Assembly (NCBI GenBank): GCA_017440045.1 | Contig: JAFSIA010000027.1 | Coordinates: 42,152 to 106,151 of the forward strand | Length of the DNA stretch: 64,000 nt | Source of the DNA: Lachnospiraceae bacterium | GTDB lineage: Bacteria; Bacillota; Clostridia; Lachnospirales; Lachnospiraceae | Direction: 5' to 3' | Part shown: one piece after another, positions 9,500 to 16,512 of the stretch | Position numbering within the stretch: position 1 is the first letter of the stretch | Layout: every line of letters begins with the position of its first letter | Position numbers and translations under genes: made by a program | The notes under the pieces: model-generated | The model's input: the letters and a program-made list of their open reading frames with translations, nothing else | Database searches by the model: none | What the model was told of the DNA's origin: nothing

Positions 9500-9542
9500 G
9501 TTATATAGGAAAGTTCTAGGAACTTTCCTATATAACAAAAAA
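9494..9542. repeat. Long perfect inverted repeat next to the terminator
   Basis: The arm TTATATAGGAAAGTTC (9501-9516) and its exact complement (9520-9535) flank TAG. The pairing extends through G-C and the T-run/A-run to a total of about 23 bp per arm (9494-9516 with 9520-9542). It uses the T-run of the preceding terminator as part of its left arm. The role is unknown: a second terminator on the minus strand or a short mobile palindrome are both possible. Confidence 0.7.
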
Positions 9543-9651
9543 CGCTCCGCTAAGGAACGCAAATTTTATGTTGCAGTAGCGATGCAAAAGTGCTAAACTT
9601 GAAGGAAATGAGGCATATGTAGGAAGGTGCCATAGAAAGGAAGTATGGATT

Positions 9652-10677
9652 ATGGAAAAGAAGAATATTGACTGGTCAAATCTAGGTTTTGGATATATAA
9701 ATACCGATATGAGATTTGTGTCAAATTATAAAAATGGAGCTTGGGATGAAGGCGCATTAGTGGCAGATCCTATGATTCAGATGAGCGAGTGTGCTGGTGT
9801 ATTACAGTATGCACAGACATGCTTTGAGGGTATGAAGGCATATACAACAGAAGATGGTCGTATCGTTACATTTAGACCGGATTTAAACGCAGCTCGTATG
9901 GAAGATTCTTGTAAGAGACTTGAGATGCCGGTGTATCCACAGGATAAGTTCGTTGAGGCTGTTTCAAAAGTAGTTAAAGCAAATCAGGCATATGTGCCAC
10001 CATATGGTTCAGGCGCAACATTATATATTAGACCTTATATGTTTGGCTCATCACCTGTTATCGGTGTAAAGCCAGCTGAGGAATATCAGTTTAGAATCTT
10101 TACAACACCAGTTGGTCCATACTTTAAGGGTGGAGTGAAGCCTTTGACAATCAGAGTTAGTGATTTCGACAGAGCAGCACCAAATGGAACAGGACATATA
10201 AAGGCTGGACTTAACTATGCAATGAGCTTACATCCAATTGTTTCAGCTCATCATGAGGGATATGATGAAAATATGTACCTTGATCCAAAGACAAGAACAA
10301 AGGTAGAGGAGACAGGTGGAGCAAACTTCTTATTTATCACAAAGGATAATAAGGTTGTTACTCCAAAGTCATCAAGTATTCTTCCTTCAATTACACGCCG
10401 CTCACTTATGATAGTTGCCAAGGATTACTTAGGTCTTGAGGTAGAGGAGAGAGAAGTGTATTTAGACGAGCTTAAAGACTTCGCTGAGTGTGGTTTATGT
10501 GGAACAGCAGCTGTTATCTCACCAGTAGGAAAGGTAGTAGACCACGGTAAGGAAATCTGCTTCCCAAGTGGTATGAGTGATATGGGACCAGTGACAAAGA
10601 AGCTTTATGACACACTTACAGGTATCCAGATGGGCAGAATAGAAGCTCCAAAGGGATGGATTCATGAGATTTGCTAA
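9652..10677 (+). CDS. ilvE: Branched-chain amino acid aminotransferase
   Basis: It is a PLP enzyme of fold type IV that transfers the amino group between glutamate and the keto acids of Leu, Ile and Val; cytoplasmic. At 341 residues it matches the longer type-II bacterial branch. The PLP lysine is K184 in HIKAGLNYA. Other family marks are YAQTCFEGMKAY near residue 53, YIRPYMFG near 125, and the late GTAAVISPVG phosphate-binding turn. SD AAAGGAAG lies upstream. The 200-base upstream region shows no T-box or leader-peptide attenuator, so amino-acid control is not visible here. It has no obvious operon partner; the next gene follows after 103 bases with its own likely promoter. Confidence 0.93.
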   Translation: MEKKNIDWSNLGFGYINTDMRFVSNYKNGAWDEGALVADPMIQMSECAGVLQYAQTCFEGMKAYTTEDGRIVTFRPDLNAARMEDSCKRLEMPVYPQDKFVEAVSKVVKANQAYVPPYGSGATLYIRPYMFGSSPVIGVKPAEEYQFRIFTTPVGPYFKGGVKPLTIRVSDFDRAAPNGTGHIKAGLNYAMSLHPIVSAHHEGYDENMYLDPKTRTKVEETGGANFLFITKDNKVVTPKSSSILPSITRRSLMIVAKDYLGLEVEEREVYLDELKDFAECGLCGTAAVISPVGKVVDHGKEICFPSGMSDMGPVTKKLYDTLTGIQMGRIEAPKGWIHEIC

Positions 10678-10713
10678 TATTAGTATTAGTTCTAAATAGT
10701 GAGAATATTATAG

Positions 10714-10754
10714 TATAATATATAGTCTTTTCGCAGACATAATCTGTCTGCGAA
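10714..10754 (+). promoter_or_regulatory. Probable -10 element and 5'-leader hairpin of murL
   Basis: TATAAT (10714-10719) has no good -35, so the promoter call is weak. Eleven bases later a perfect 10-bp hairpin begins: TTCGCAGACA (10730-10739), loop TAATC, and its complement (10745-10754). It has no T-run, so it is not a normal terminator; it would form near the 5' end of the murL message. Confidence 0.45.
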
Positions 10755-10780
10755 TTGCTATATAATAGGGAGGATTAGGA

Positions 10781-12196
10781 GTGCAGAAATATAAAGAGTT
10801 TAGAGATAAATACCAGACATTTATATATGGCGGATACAATATAACAGAGGATAATGAAAAAATAAATATAGTATACGACTTTGAAGTGCCGGGATTATCA
10901 AAATTTGCACCTACATGGTCGTTTCCAAAAAAGAATAATGGTAGTGAATTATTTAGCAACAAGAGAAAGTTCAGACAGATGGTGTTCTCTTTGGGCTTAG
11001 TTGAACTTATTAGTTATTGGAAGATTGCCTGTCCACCTAAGGTAATTATAAAATGTGGATATCTTGATGAAGATATGATTAATTGGTGGAAATCATTGTA
11101 TTTTAATGGTCTTGGTGAGTTTTATTATACAAATGGAATAGAGGAGAATGAAGCGGACTTTATGGATATTGTCATAGAGTATGATGATATAGAAAAAGCA
11201 TCACTACAAGGTGCAGAGGAACAGATAGAAGATGAGAAATATGTGTCAGATTCTTTAAATGGATGTCTTGTACCTATTGGTGGAGGAAAGGATTCGGCAC
11301 TTACATTAAGCATTTTAAAGGATGAAAAAGACACAAACTATTGTTATATTATAAATCCAAGAGGTGCAACCATAGAAACATATAAGGCAGCTGGATATGG
11401 TGAGGAGAAAGTTATAGCAGCTCGTAGAACCCTTGACAAAAATATGCTTGAGCTAAATAAACAGGGATATTTAAATGGTCATACGCCATTTTCTGCAATT
11501 GTAGCCTTTTCAGCGACAATCGCAGCTTATATAAATGGATTAAAGTATATTGTTTTGTCAAATGAATCCAGTGCCAATGAAAGCACTGTGGAAGGAAGCT
11601 ATGTGAATCATCAGTATTCAAAGAGCTTTCAGTTTGAAAATGATTTTCATCAGTATGAGAAAAAGTATATAGGCAGTGGGACATACTACTTTAGTTTGCT
11701 TCGACCTATGAGTGAGTTTCAGATTGCAAAGTATTTCTCTAAGTGTACAGAGTACCACGATATTTTTAGAAGCTGTAACGTGGGAAGCAAGGAGGATATC
11801 TGGTGTGGACATTGTCCTAAGTGCCTCTTTGTATGGTTAATTTTATCACCATTCTTATCTCAGAGGAGACTTACAGAGATATTTGGAAGAAATATGGCTG
11901 ATGATAAGGAAATGGAGTTTTATTTTTCACAGCTTATCGGCATGGAAAAGGAGAAGCCTTTTGAATGTGTAGGCAGCAGAGATGAAATAAATGCAGCTAT
12001 AACACTTACTATTAGAGACTTTGATACAGGATTTAACAAGGGCGATAAGCTCCCATATCTCTTTGAGTTATACAAAGAAAAGGGATTATATGAAAAAAAT
12101 CTTTCACAGTGTGAGACATTTAATACATTTTATGACGAGAGACATTTGATACCGGCTAAATATGTAGAGCTTTTAGAAAAGCTTGGCATAAAGTAG
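10781..12196 (+). CDS. murL: UDP-MurNAc-L-Ala-L-Glu epimerase
   Basis: MurL, known from Xanthomonas, uses ATP to invert the terminal L-glutamate of UDP-MurNAc-L-Ala-L-Glu to D-glutamate, so the cell can build peptidoglycan without free D-Glu. Here 471 residues start at GTG 10781 behind GGGAGG. Supporting marks: an N-terminal domain with FAPTWSFP and GLGEFYYTNG as in the MurL family; an ATP-pyrophosphatase loop PIGGGKDSALT with GGGKDS at 167-172; and a conserved cysteine motif WCGHCPKC at 341-348 preceding LILSPFL. The next gene, 69 bases on, is a MurD-type ligase, the partner expected for this pathway. The main alternative is another PP-loop enzyme, but the partner gene and N-terminal motifs favour MurL. 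Confidence 0.8.
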   Translation: MQKYKEFRDKYQTFIYGGYNITEDNEKINIVYDFEVPGLSKFAPTWSFPKKNNGSELFSNKRKFRQMVFSLGLVELISYWKIACPPKVIIKCGYLDEDMINWWKSLYFNGLGEFYYTNGIEENEADFMDIVIEYDDIEKASLQGAEEQIEDEKYVSDSLNGCLVPIGGGKDSALTLSILKDEKDTNYCYIINPRGATIETYKAAGYGEEKVIAARRTLDKNMLELNKQGYLNGHTPFSAIVAFSATIAAYINGLKYIVLSNESSANESTVEGSYVNHQYSKSFQFENDFHQYEKKYIGSGTYYFSLLRPMSEFQIAKYFSKCTEYHDIFRSCNVGSKEDIWCGHCPKCLFVWLILSPFLSQRRLTEIFGRNMADDKEMEFYFSQLIGMEKEKPFECVGSRDEINAAITLTIRDFDTGFNKGDKLPYLFELYKEKGLYEKNLSQCETFNTFYDERHLIPAKYVELLEKLGIK

Positions 12197-12265
12197 AACG
12201 CTCTCATATTTTGTTAAAAAAAATAATCGTAAATCATAGATGGTTATAAGAAGGGAAGGATAGCT

Positions 12266-13651
12266 ATGAGACAGACTATTCGTAAGCATATAGAAGGAAA
12301 ATCTGTAGGTATTTTAGGCTTTGGTCGTGAGGGCAGGGCTACATTACCATGGATTTTAGAGGACAATACGGCGTCTAAGGTGGCTATCTTAGATTTAAAT
12401 CCAGTCACATTGCCTGATGATATTAATGCAAAATATGGAGATAAAATACAGCTTATAACAGGTGAAGACTATCAGAAAAATTTAAATGATTTCGATGTGA
12501 TTTTCAAAAGTCCCGGAATAGTCTTAGATAAGGAAAAAGATTATTATACATGTAAGATATTGTCTGAGATGGATATATTCTTTGAGACATACAAAAATCA
12601 GATTATTGGAATAACAGGTACAAAGGGTAAGAGCACAACTACGACACTTATGTATCACGTCGTAAAGATGGCAGGAAAAAAGGCATTACTTGCGGGAAAT
12701 ATAGGAATTCCGGTGTTCGACATAGCGAGGGACATAGATAAGGAAACATTGCTTGTTGTGGAGCTTTCATGTCATCAGCTTGAGTATGCCACAGTATCGC
12801 CATATATAGGAGTGCTGCTTAACATTCATGAGGAACATTTAGACCATTATGGAACTATGGAAAAATATGTGGCAGCTAAGGAAAATATATATAGGAATCA
12901 GATTTTAGACGATATATTATTCTGTCAGCAGGAGCTTAGTCCGAGGGATGCCAAATCAAAAGTGATTACCGTAGGGGCGATGGATGTTTGTGGAGATGAG
13001 GACGCAGATATTTATGTGAAGGATAATGTTATAAATATAAAGTCAAATAAGCTTGGTGAGACAAATTTATCATATCAAATTCCGGTAGATGACATTCCGC
13101 TTATGGGCAATCACAATTATTATGATATAGCAGTTGTTTATGGTATAGCAAAGTATCTTAATATTGATGATAATACGTTTGAGGAGGCTTTGAAAACATA
13201 TGAGCCATTGCCTCACAGACTACAAAATATAGGAACTGTTGATGGTATAACGTTTTATGATGATTCTATATCAACAATAGATGAGACAACTATTCAAGCT
13301 CTGAATACGCTTAAAGATGCTGACAGTGTCATAATAGGAGGCATGGATAGAGGTATAAGCTATGAAAGCCTCGAGAAATATTTATCTGAATGTAAGGTGC
13401 CGCATATTATTCTTATGGAGGCAACAGGTCAGCGAATATATAAAGAAATTGAGGAAAATTATCCTGATTTCAAGAGTAAGGAGAGGATTGTATTGGTTTC
13501 CAATCTTCAGGAAGCAGTGAAGGTTGCAAAGGAAGTTACATCAAAGGGTAAATCATGTGTAATGTCACCGGCAGCGGCAAGCTACGGTATATTTAAGAAT
13601 TTCGAGGAGCGAGGTCAGGTTTTTAAAAAACTTGTTCACGAAAAAATATAG
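12266..13651 (+). CDS. murD: UDP-N-acetylmuramoyl-L-alanine--glutamate ligase (MurD family, MurD2-like)
   Basis: It is a cytoplasmic Mur ligase of 461 residues that adds glutamate to UDP-MurNAc-L-Ala using ATP. Residues 12-30 form a Rossmann-type start (SVGILGFGREGRATL), the ATP loop is GTKGKSTTT at 118-126, and the later Mur-ligase signatures HEEHLDHYG and GNHNYYDIAVVY are present; the C-terminal domain starts near PLPHRLQNIG. SD GGGAAGG lies upstream. Being paired with murL, it may prefer L-glutamate (the MurD2 activity) rather than D-glutamate; that specificity is inference from context. It is followed by a strong terminator. Confidence 0.88.
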   Translation: MRQTIRKHIEGKSVGILGFGREGRATLPWILEDNTASKVAILDLNPVTLPDDINAKYGDKIQLITGEDYQKNLNDFDVIFKSPGIVLDKEKDYYTCKILSEMDIFFETYKNQIIGITGTKGKSTTTTLMYHVVKMAGKKALLAGNIGIPVFDIARDIDKETLLVVELSCHQLEYATVSPYIGVLLNIHEEHLDHYGTMEKYVAAKENIYRNQILDDILFCQQELSPRDAKSKVITVGAMDVCGDEDADIYVKDNVINIKSNKLGETNLSYQIPVDDIPLMGNHNYYDIAVVYGIAKYLNIDDNTFEEALKTYEPLPHRLQNIGTVDGITFYDDSISTIDETTIQALNTLKDADSVIIGGMDRGISYESLEKYLSECKVPHIILMEATGQRIYKEIEENYPDFKSKERIVLVSNLQEAVKVAKEVTSKGKSCVMSPAAASYGIFKNFEERGQVFKKLVHEKI

Positions 13652-13659
13652 GAGATATA

Positions 13660-13695
13660 AAAGGTTAGAGGTTATGTTTGACTTCTAACCTTTTT
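13660..13695 (+). terminator. Rho-independent terminator of murL-murD
   Basis: AAAGGTTAGAGGT (13660-13672) pairs with ACTTCTAACCTTT (13681-13693), one G-T pair, followed by TT. Confidence 0.9.
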
Positions 13696-13736
13696 GATTT
13701 AATCGAAGTTGCAAAGCAATTACGATTTGATTTAAT
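13696..13736. repeat. Intergenic palindromic repeat, copy 1
   Basis: GATTTAATCGAAGTTGC, AAA, GCAATTACGATTTGATT: a diverged palindrome that matches the copies at 16299-16333 and 22611-22645. Like them it lies immediately after a terminator. Confidence 0.75.
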
Positions 13737-13766
13737 GACACTATCATTAAATAATTTGTAGGGGTA

Positions 13767-13836
13767 TTAAGAAGGTGTTAAATTGCTATTAACAATCTGA
13801 GATTCCATAGACTTTTAAATTTGTGTACTGTACAAT
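13767..13836 (+). promoter_or_regulatory. Promoter and three direct-repeat operators of first GH43 gene
   Basis: Three heptads with 11-bp period, TTAAGAA (13767), TTAAATT (13778) and TTAACAA (13789), end 12 bases before a sigma-A-like promoter, TAGACT (13808-13813), 17 bases, TACAAT (13831-13836). The 331-base gap between murD and GH43 otherwise holds the terminator and palindromic repeat listed here. The same arrangement, with identical spacing, is found upstream of the second GH43 gene. Such helically phased TTAACAA heptads are how OmpR/PhoP-type regulators bind; the actual regulator is unknown. Confidence 0.65.
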
Positions 13837-13982
13837 CAACACATACATACCGTGATAAATATATAAATAAAATACTGCGAGTAAAGAATATTTCCAGGTT
13901 ATATTTATTTGTAGTAAGGTGGGTGATTATATATTTGTTTCGAGTTTGTATATAAAAACTGCACAAAAAATTGGAGGGAATT

Positions 13983-16250
13983 ATGAAAAAGAAGAGATTT
14001 TTGCTTGCAGCTGTATTAGGTATGCTTGTGACAGCAGCGGCAGGATGTAGCAGTAATGAAGAGGCAGAAGGAAATAACGAACAAAAGGAAAAGCATGAGA
14101 CAGACTTTGGTGTGGTTCAAATACCAGGTGAACTTACAAATGCCGGTGGCAGAGTGTCAGTACATGACCCAAGTATTGAGTATGACCCAGCTACAGGACA
14201 GTGGTATATTTTTGGTTCACATACTGCATTTGCAAAGACATCAAACCTTATAAACTGGGCATATGTTGAGAGAGAAAATGCAGCATCTCAGACAAAATAT
14301 GCTAACATATTCAAAGAATCGCAGAGCTGGGCTTCACGTGGAGGTAATTACTCTCCAAATGGAAATCTTTGGGCACCTGATGTAATCTATAATAAAGATA
14401 TGGGTAAGTGGTGTATGTATATGAGTATGAATGGTAACAATCACTATTCATCTATAGCAATGGCAACAGCAGATGACATTGCCGGACCATACACATACGA
14501 AGGTACAGTTGTTTATTCGGGATTTAAGACTAGTGAAGAAGCTGCCTCGACAGACTATGAAAAGGCAACAGGCTCTACAGATGTAAGCAGATATGTGGAG
14601 GGTACTTGGCCTAGATACGGAACAAATGCTATAGATCCATGCGTTTTATATGATAAAGATGGACAGCTTTGGATGGTCTACGGATCATGGTTTGGCGGTT
14701 TATTTATGATTAAGCTTGATAACGAGACTGGACTAAGAGATTATAGCTATACATATGAGTTAGACGAGGATGCAACAGATGGCACTGCATCTGATCCATA
14801 CTTAGGACAGAGAGTTTCAGGTGGATTTGGTGGAACTGGTGAAGGTCCATACATTGTTTGGGACGAGGAAGCGGGATACTACTATATGTATGTATCGTAT
14901 TGTGGACTTAATGCTACAGACGGATTTTCGGGATATCAGATGAGATTATTCCGTTCAGAGAATATTGACGGACCATATCTTGATGCTGCCGGTAATAATG
15001 CTCTCAGAGTGTCAGCAGGTGACAACCAGGCTGTAAAAGGTATAAAGATAATGGGAAATTATTTCTTCAGTTCATTGTCAGGGGCACCAGGTGGTGACAG
15101 CTCTGGCAGCGGATATATGTCACCGGGACATAATTCGGCTATAGTAGATAATGAAGGAAACAGATTCCTTATATATCACACAAGATTTAACACTGGTTCA
15201 GAATGGCATCAGTTAAGAGTGCATCAGCAGTTTTTAAATGAGGATGGATGGCTTGTAACAGCGCCATATGAGTATCTTGGAAGTAAGATAAGCGAAACAG
15301 GTTATGATAAGTCTGAAATAGTGGGAGCTTACGAATTTATTAATCACGGCAACGAGGTAACATTCAATGTAGTTGCAGGCATGTTGAGCACACAGGAAGT
15401 AGTGTTAAATGAGGATGGAACAATTTCAGGTGATGTAACTGGAACATGGGAACAGAAGGATGGCTCTTACTACGCATCAATGGTTATCGATGGAGTTACA
15501 TATAAGGGTGTATTCTTTAAGCAGTTTGATGAATCAGCATCACATAAGGAGACGATGACATTCTCACTTATAGGCTCTAATAATATAGCATTATGGGGAA
15601 GTAAAATAGGAGCACCGGAAGCACCTGAAACAGGAAATGTAGTTGGAGGATATGATTTTGAAGATACAGCTACACCTGGAAAGGATATAGTAGGCACAGT
15701 TGGAGATGCAACAGTAAATGGCGGAGAAATTACCACTGATGCAGAGCGCGGTAATGTATTAAAGCTTGATGGTGTGGATGACTTTGTAAAACTTCCAGAG
15801 CAGGCAACTGCATACAAAGGATATACTATAATGATGTGGTTTAAAGCATCAGAATTGCAAATGTGGCAGAGAGTTTTTGACTTGGGAGATGACAATAGAA
15901 ATTATATGTTCCTCTCTCCTATGGCAGCTACAAATAAGTTAAGATTTGCCCAGACTATGAGCGATGATGGCGAGAAGATGATTAACGGAGATACAGTAAA
16001 GCGCGATGACTGGGTACATGTGGCTATAACAATTAGCGGCACAAGCAAGAGAACTACTATGTATGTGGATGGAGAAAAGGTAGGTTCTACAGTGTTGAGT
16101 GTATGGCCGGAGGAATATTTAGGAACTTCAAATTACATTGGAAAGAGCCAATTCGTTGCAGACCCATATTTTGAAGGTTGTGTAGATGATGTATATATCT
16201 TTGATTATGCATTATCAAAAGATGAGGTTAATTCTTATATGAATAAATAA
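13983..16250 (+). CDS. GH43 arabinanase-type lipoprotein with LamG domain
   Basis: Probably an endo-alpha-1,5-L-arabinanase acting on plant arabinan at the cell surface. It has 755 residues from ATG 13983 (SD GGAGGG at 13973-13978; the TTG at 13971 overlaps the SD and is rejected). A lipobox AAGC gives Cys22. The five-bladed GH43 domain shows the catalytic base D62 (SVHDPS), the modulating D218 (NAIDPC) and the acid E287 (GTGEGPYI), plus WFGGLF and SPGHNSA. A C-terminal arabinanase beta-domain follows (about 430-545), then a LamG domain (about 553-754). It is a paralogue of the next gene with the same residue spacing. Its own promoter and terminator make it monocistronic. Substrate is inferred from the subfamily-like motifs. 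Confidence 0.88.
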   Translation: MKKKRFLLAAVLGMLVTAAAGCSSNEEAEGNNEQKEKHETDFGVVQIPGELTNAGGRVSVHDPSIEYDPATGQWYIFGSHTAFAKTSNLINWAYVERENAASQTKYANIFKESQSWASRGGNYSPNGNLWAPDVIYNKDMGKWCMYMSMNGNNHYSSIAMATADDIAGPYTYEGTVVYSGFKTSEEAASTDYEKATGSTDVSRYVEGTWPRYGTNAIDPCVLYDKDGQLWMVYGSWFGGLFMIKLDNETGLRDYSYTYELDEDATDGTASDPYLGQRVSGGFGGTGEGPYIVWDEEAGYYYMYVSYCGLNATDGFSGYQMRLFRSENIDGPYLDAAGNNALRVSAGDNQAVKGIKIMGNYFFSSLSGAPGGDSSGSGYMSPGHNSAIVDNEGNRFLIYHTRFNTGSEWHQLRVHQQFLNEDGWLVTAPYEYLGSKISETGYDKSEIVGAYEFINHGNEVTFNVVAGMLSTQEVVLNEDGTISGDVTGTWEQKDGSYYASMVIDGVTYKGVFFKQFDESASHKETMTFSLIGSNNIALWGSKIGAPEAPETGNVVGGYDFEDTATPGKDIVGTVGDATVNGGEITTDAERGNVLKLDGVDDFVKLPEQATAYKGYTIMMWFKASELQMWQRVFDLGDDNRNYMFLSPMAATNKLRFAQTMSDDGEKMINGDTVKRDDWVHVAITISGTSKRTTMYVDGEKVGSTVLSVWPEEYLGTSNYIGKSQFVADPYFEGCVDDVYIFDYALSKDEVNSYMNK

Positions 16251-16267
16251 ATATATTAGAATTTTTA

Positions 16268-16297
16268 GGATGAGATAGTTTTGCTGTCTCATCCTTT
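16268..16297 (+). terminator. Rho-independent terminator after first GH43 gene
   Basis: GGATGAGATAG (16268-16278), loop TTTTG, CTGTCTCATCC (16284-16294), then TTT. Confidence 0.88.
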
Positions 16298-16298
16298 A

Positions 16299-16333
16299 AT
16301 TTAATCGAAGTTGCAAAGCAACTTCGATTAAAT
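16299..16333. repeat. Intergenic palindromic repeat, copy 2 (perfect)
   Basis: ATTTAATCGAAGTTGC (16299-16314), AAA, and the exact complement (16318-16333). This is the best copy of the three in the window and follows the terminator by one base. Confidence 0.85.
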
Positions 16334-16340
16334 TTACTTA

Positions 16341-16410
16341 TTAAAAAGATATTAAATCCATATTAACAATAAGAAATATATTGGACTTTCGCTAATCTTT
16401 ATTGTAAAAT
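16341..16410 (+). promoter_or_regulatory. Promoter and three direct-repeat operators of second GH43 gene
   Basis: TTAAAAA (16341), TTAAATC (16352) and TTAACAA (16363) have an 11-bp period and end 12 bases before TGGACT (16382-16387), 17 bases, TAAAAT (16405-16410). The arrangement matches the upstream region of the first GH43 gene base-for-base in spacing, which argues that it is a real, selected control region. About 100 bases of leader follow before the ATG. Confidence 0.65.
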
Positions 16411-16512
16411 CATATCATACGCATCGTGGTGAAAGAATTATTTAATATCTTTTTTAACAGGAAAATATAAAACAAAATATGCGATATAAAGAAATACGAG
16501 GAGGATATGTTT

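Noticed and set aside
9543-9651. T-box or attenuator in front of ilvE
   Set aside because: No specifier loop, T-box sequence or terminator/antiterminator pair is visible in the short leader.
10725-10780. Riboswitch in the murL leader
   Set aside because: Only a simple 10-bp hairpin is present; no known aptamer core is recognisable in about 55 bases.
13778-13966. 62-codon minus-strand frame in the murD-GH43 gap
   Set aside because: No SD, AT-driven composition, and it overlaps the promoter and operator repeats.
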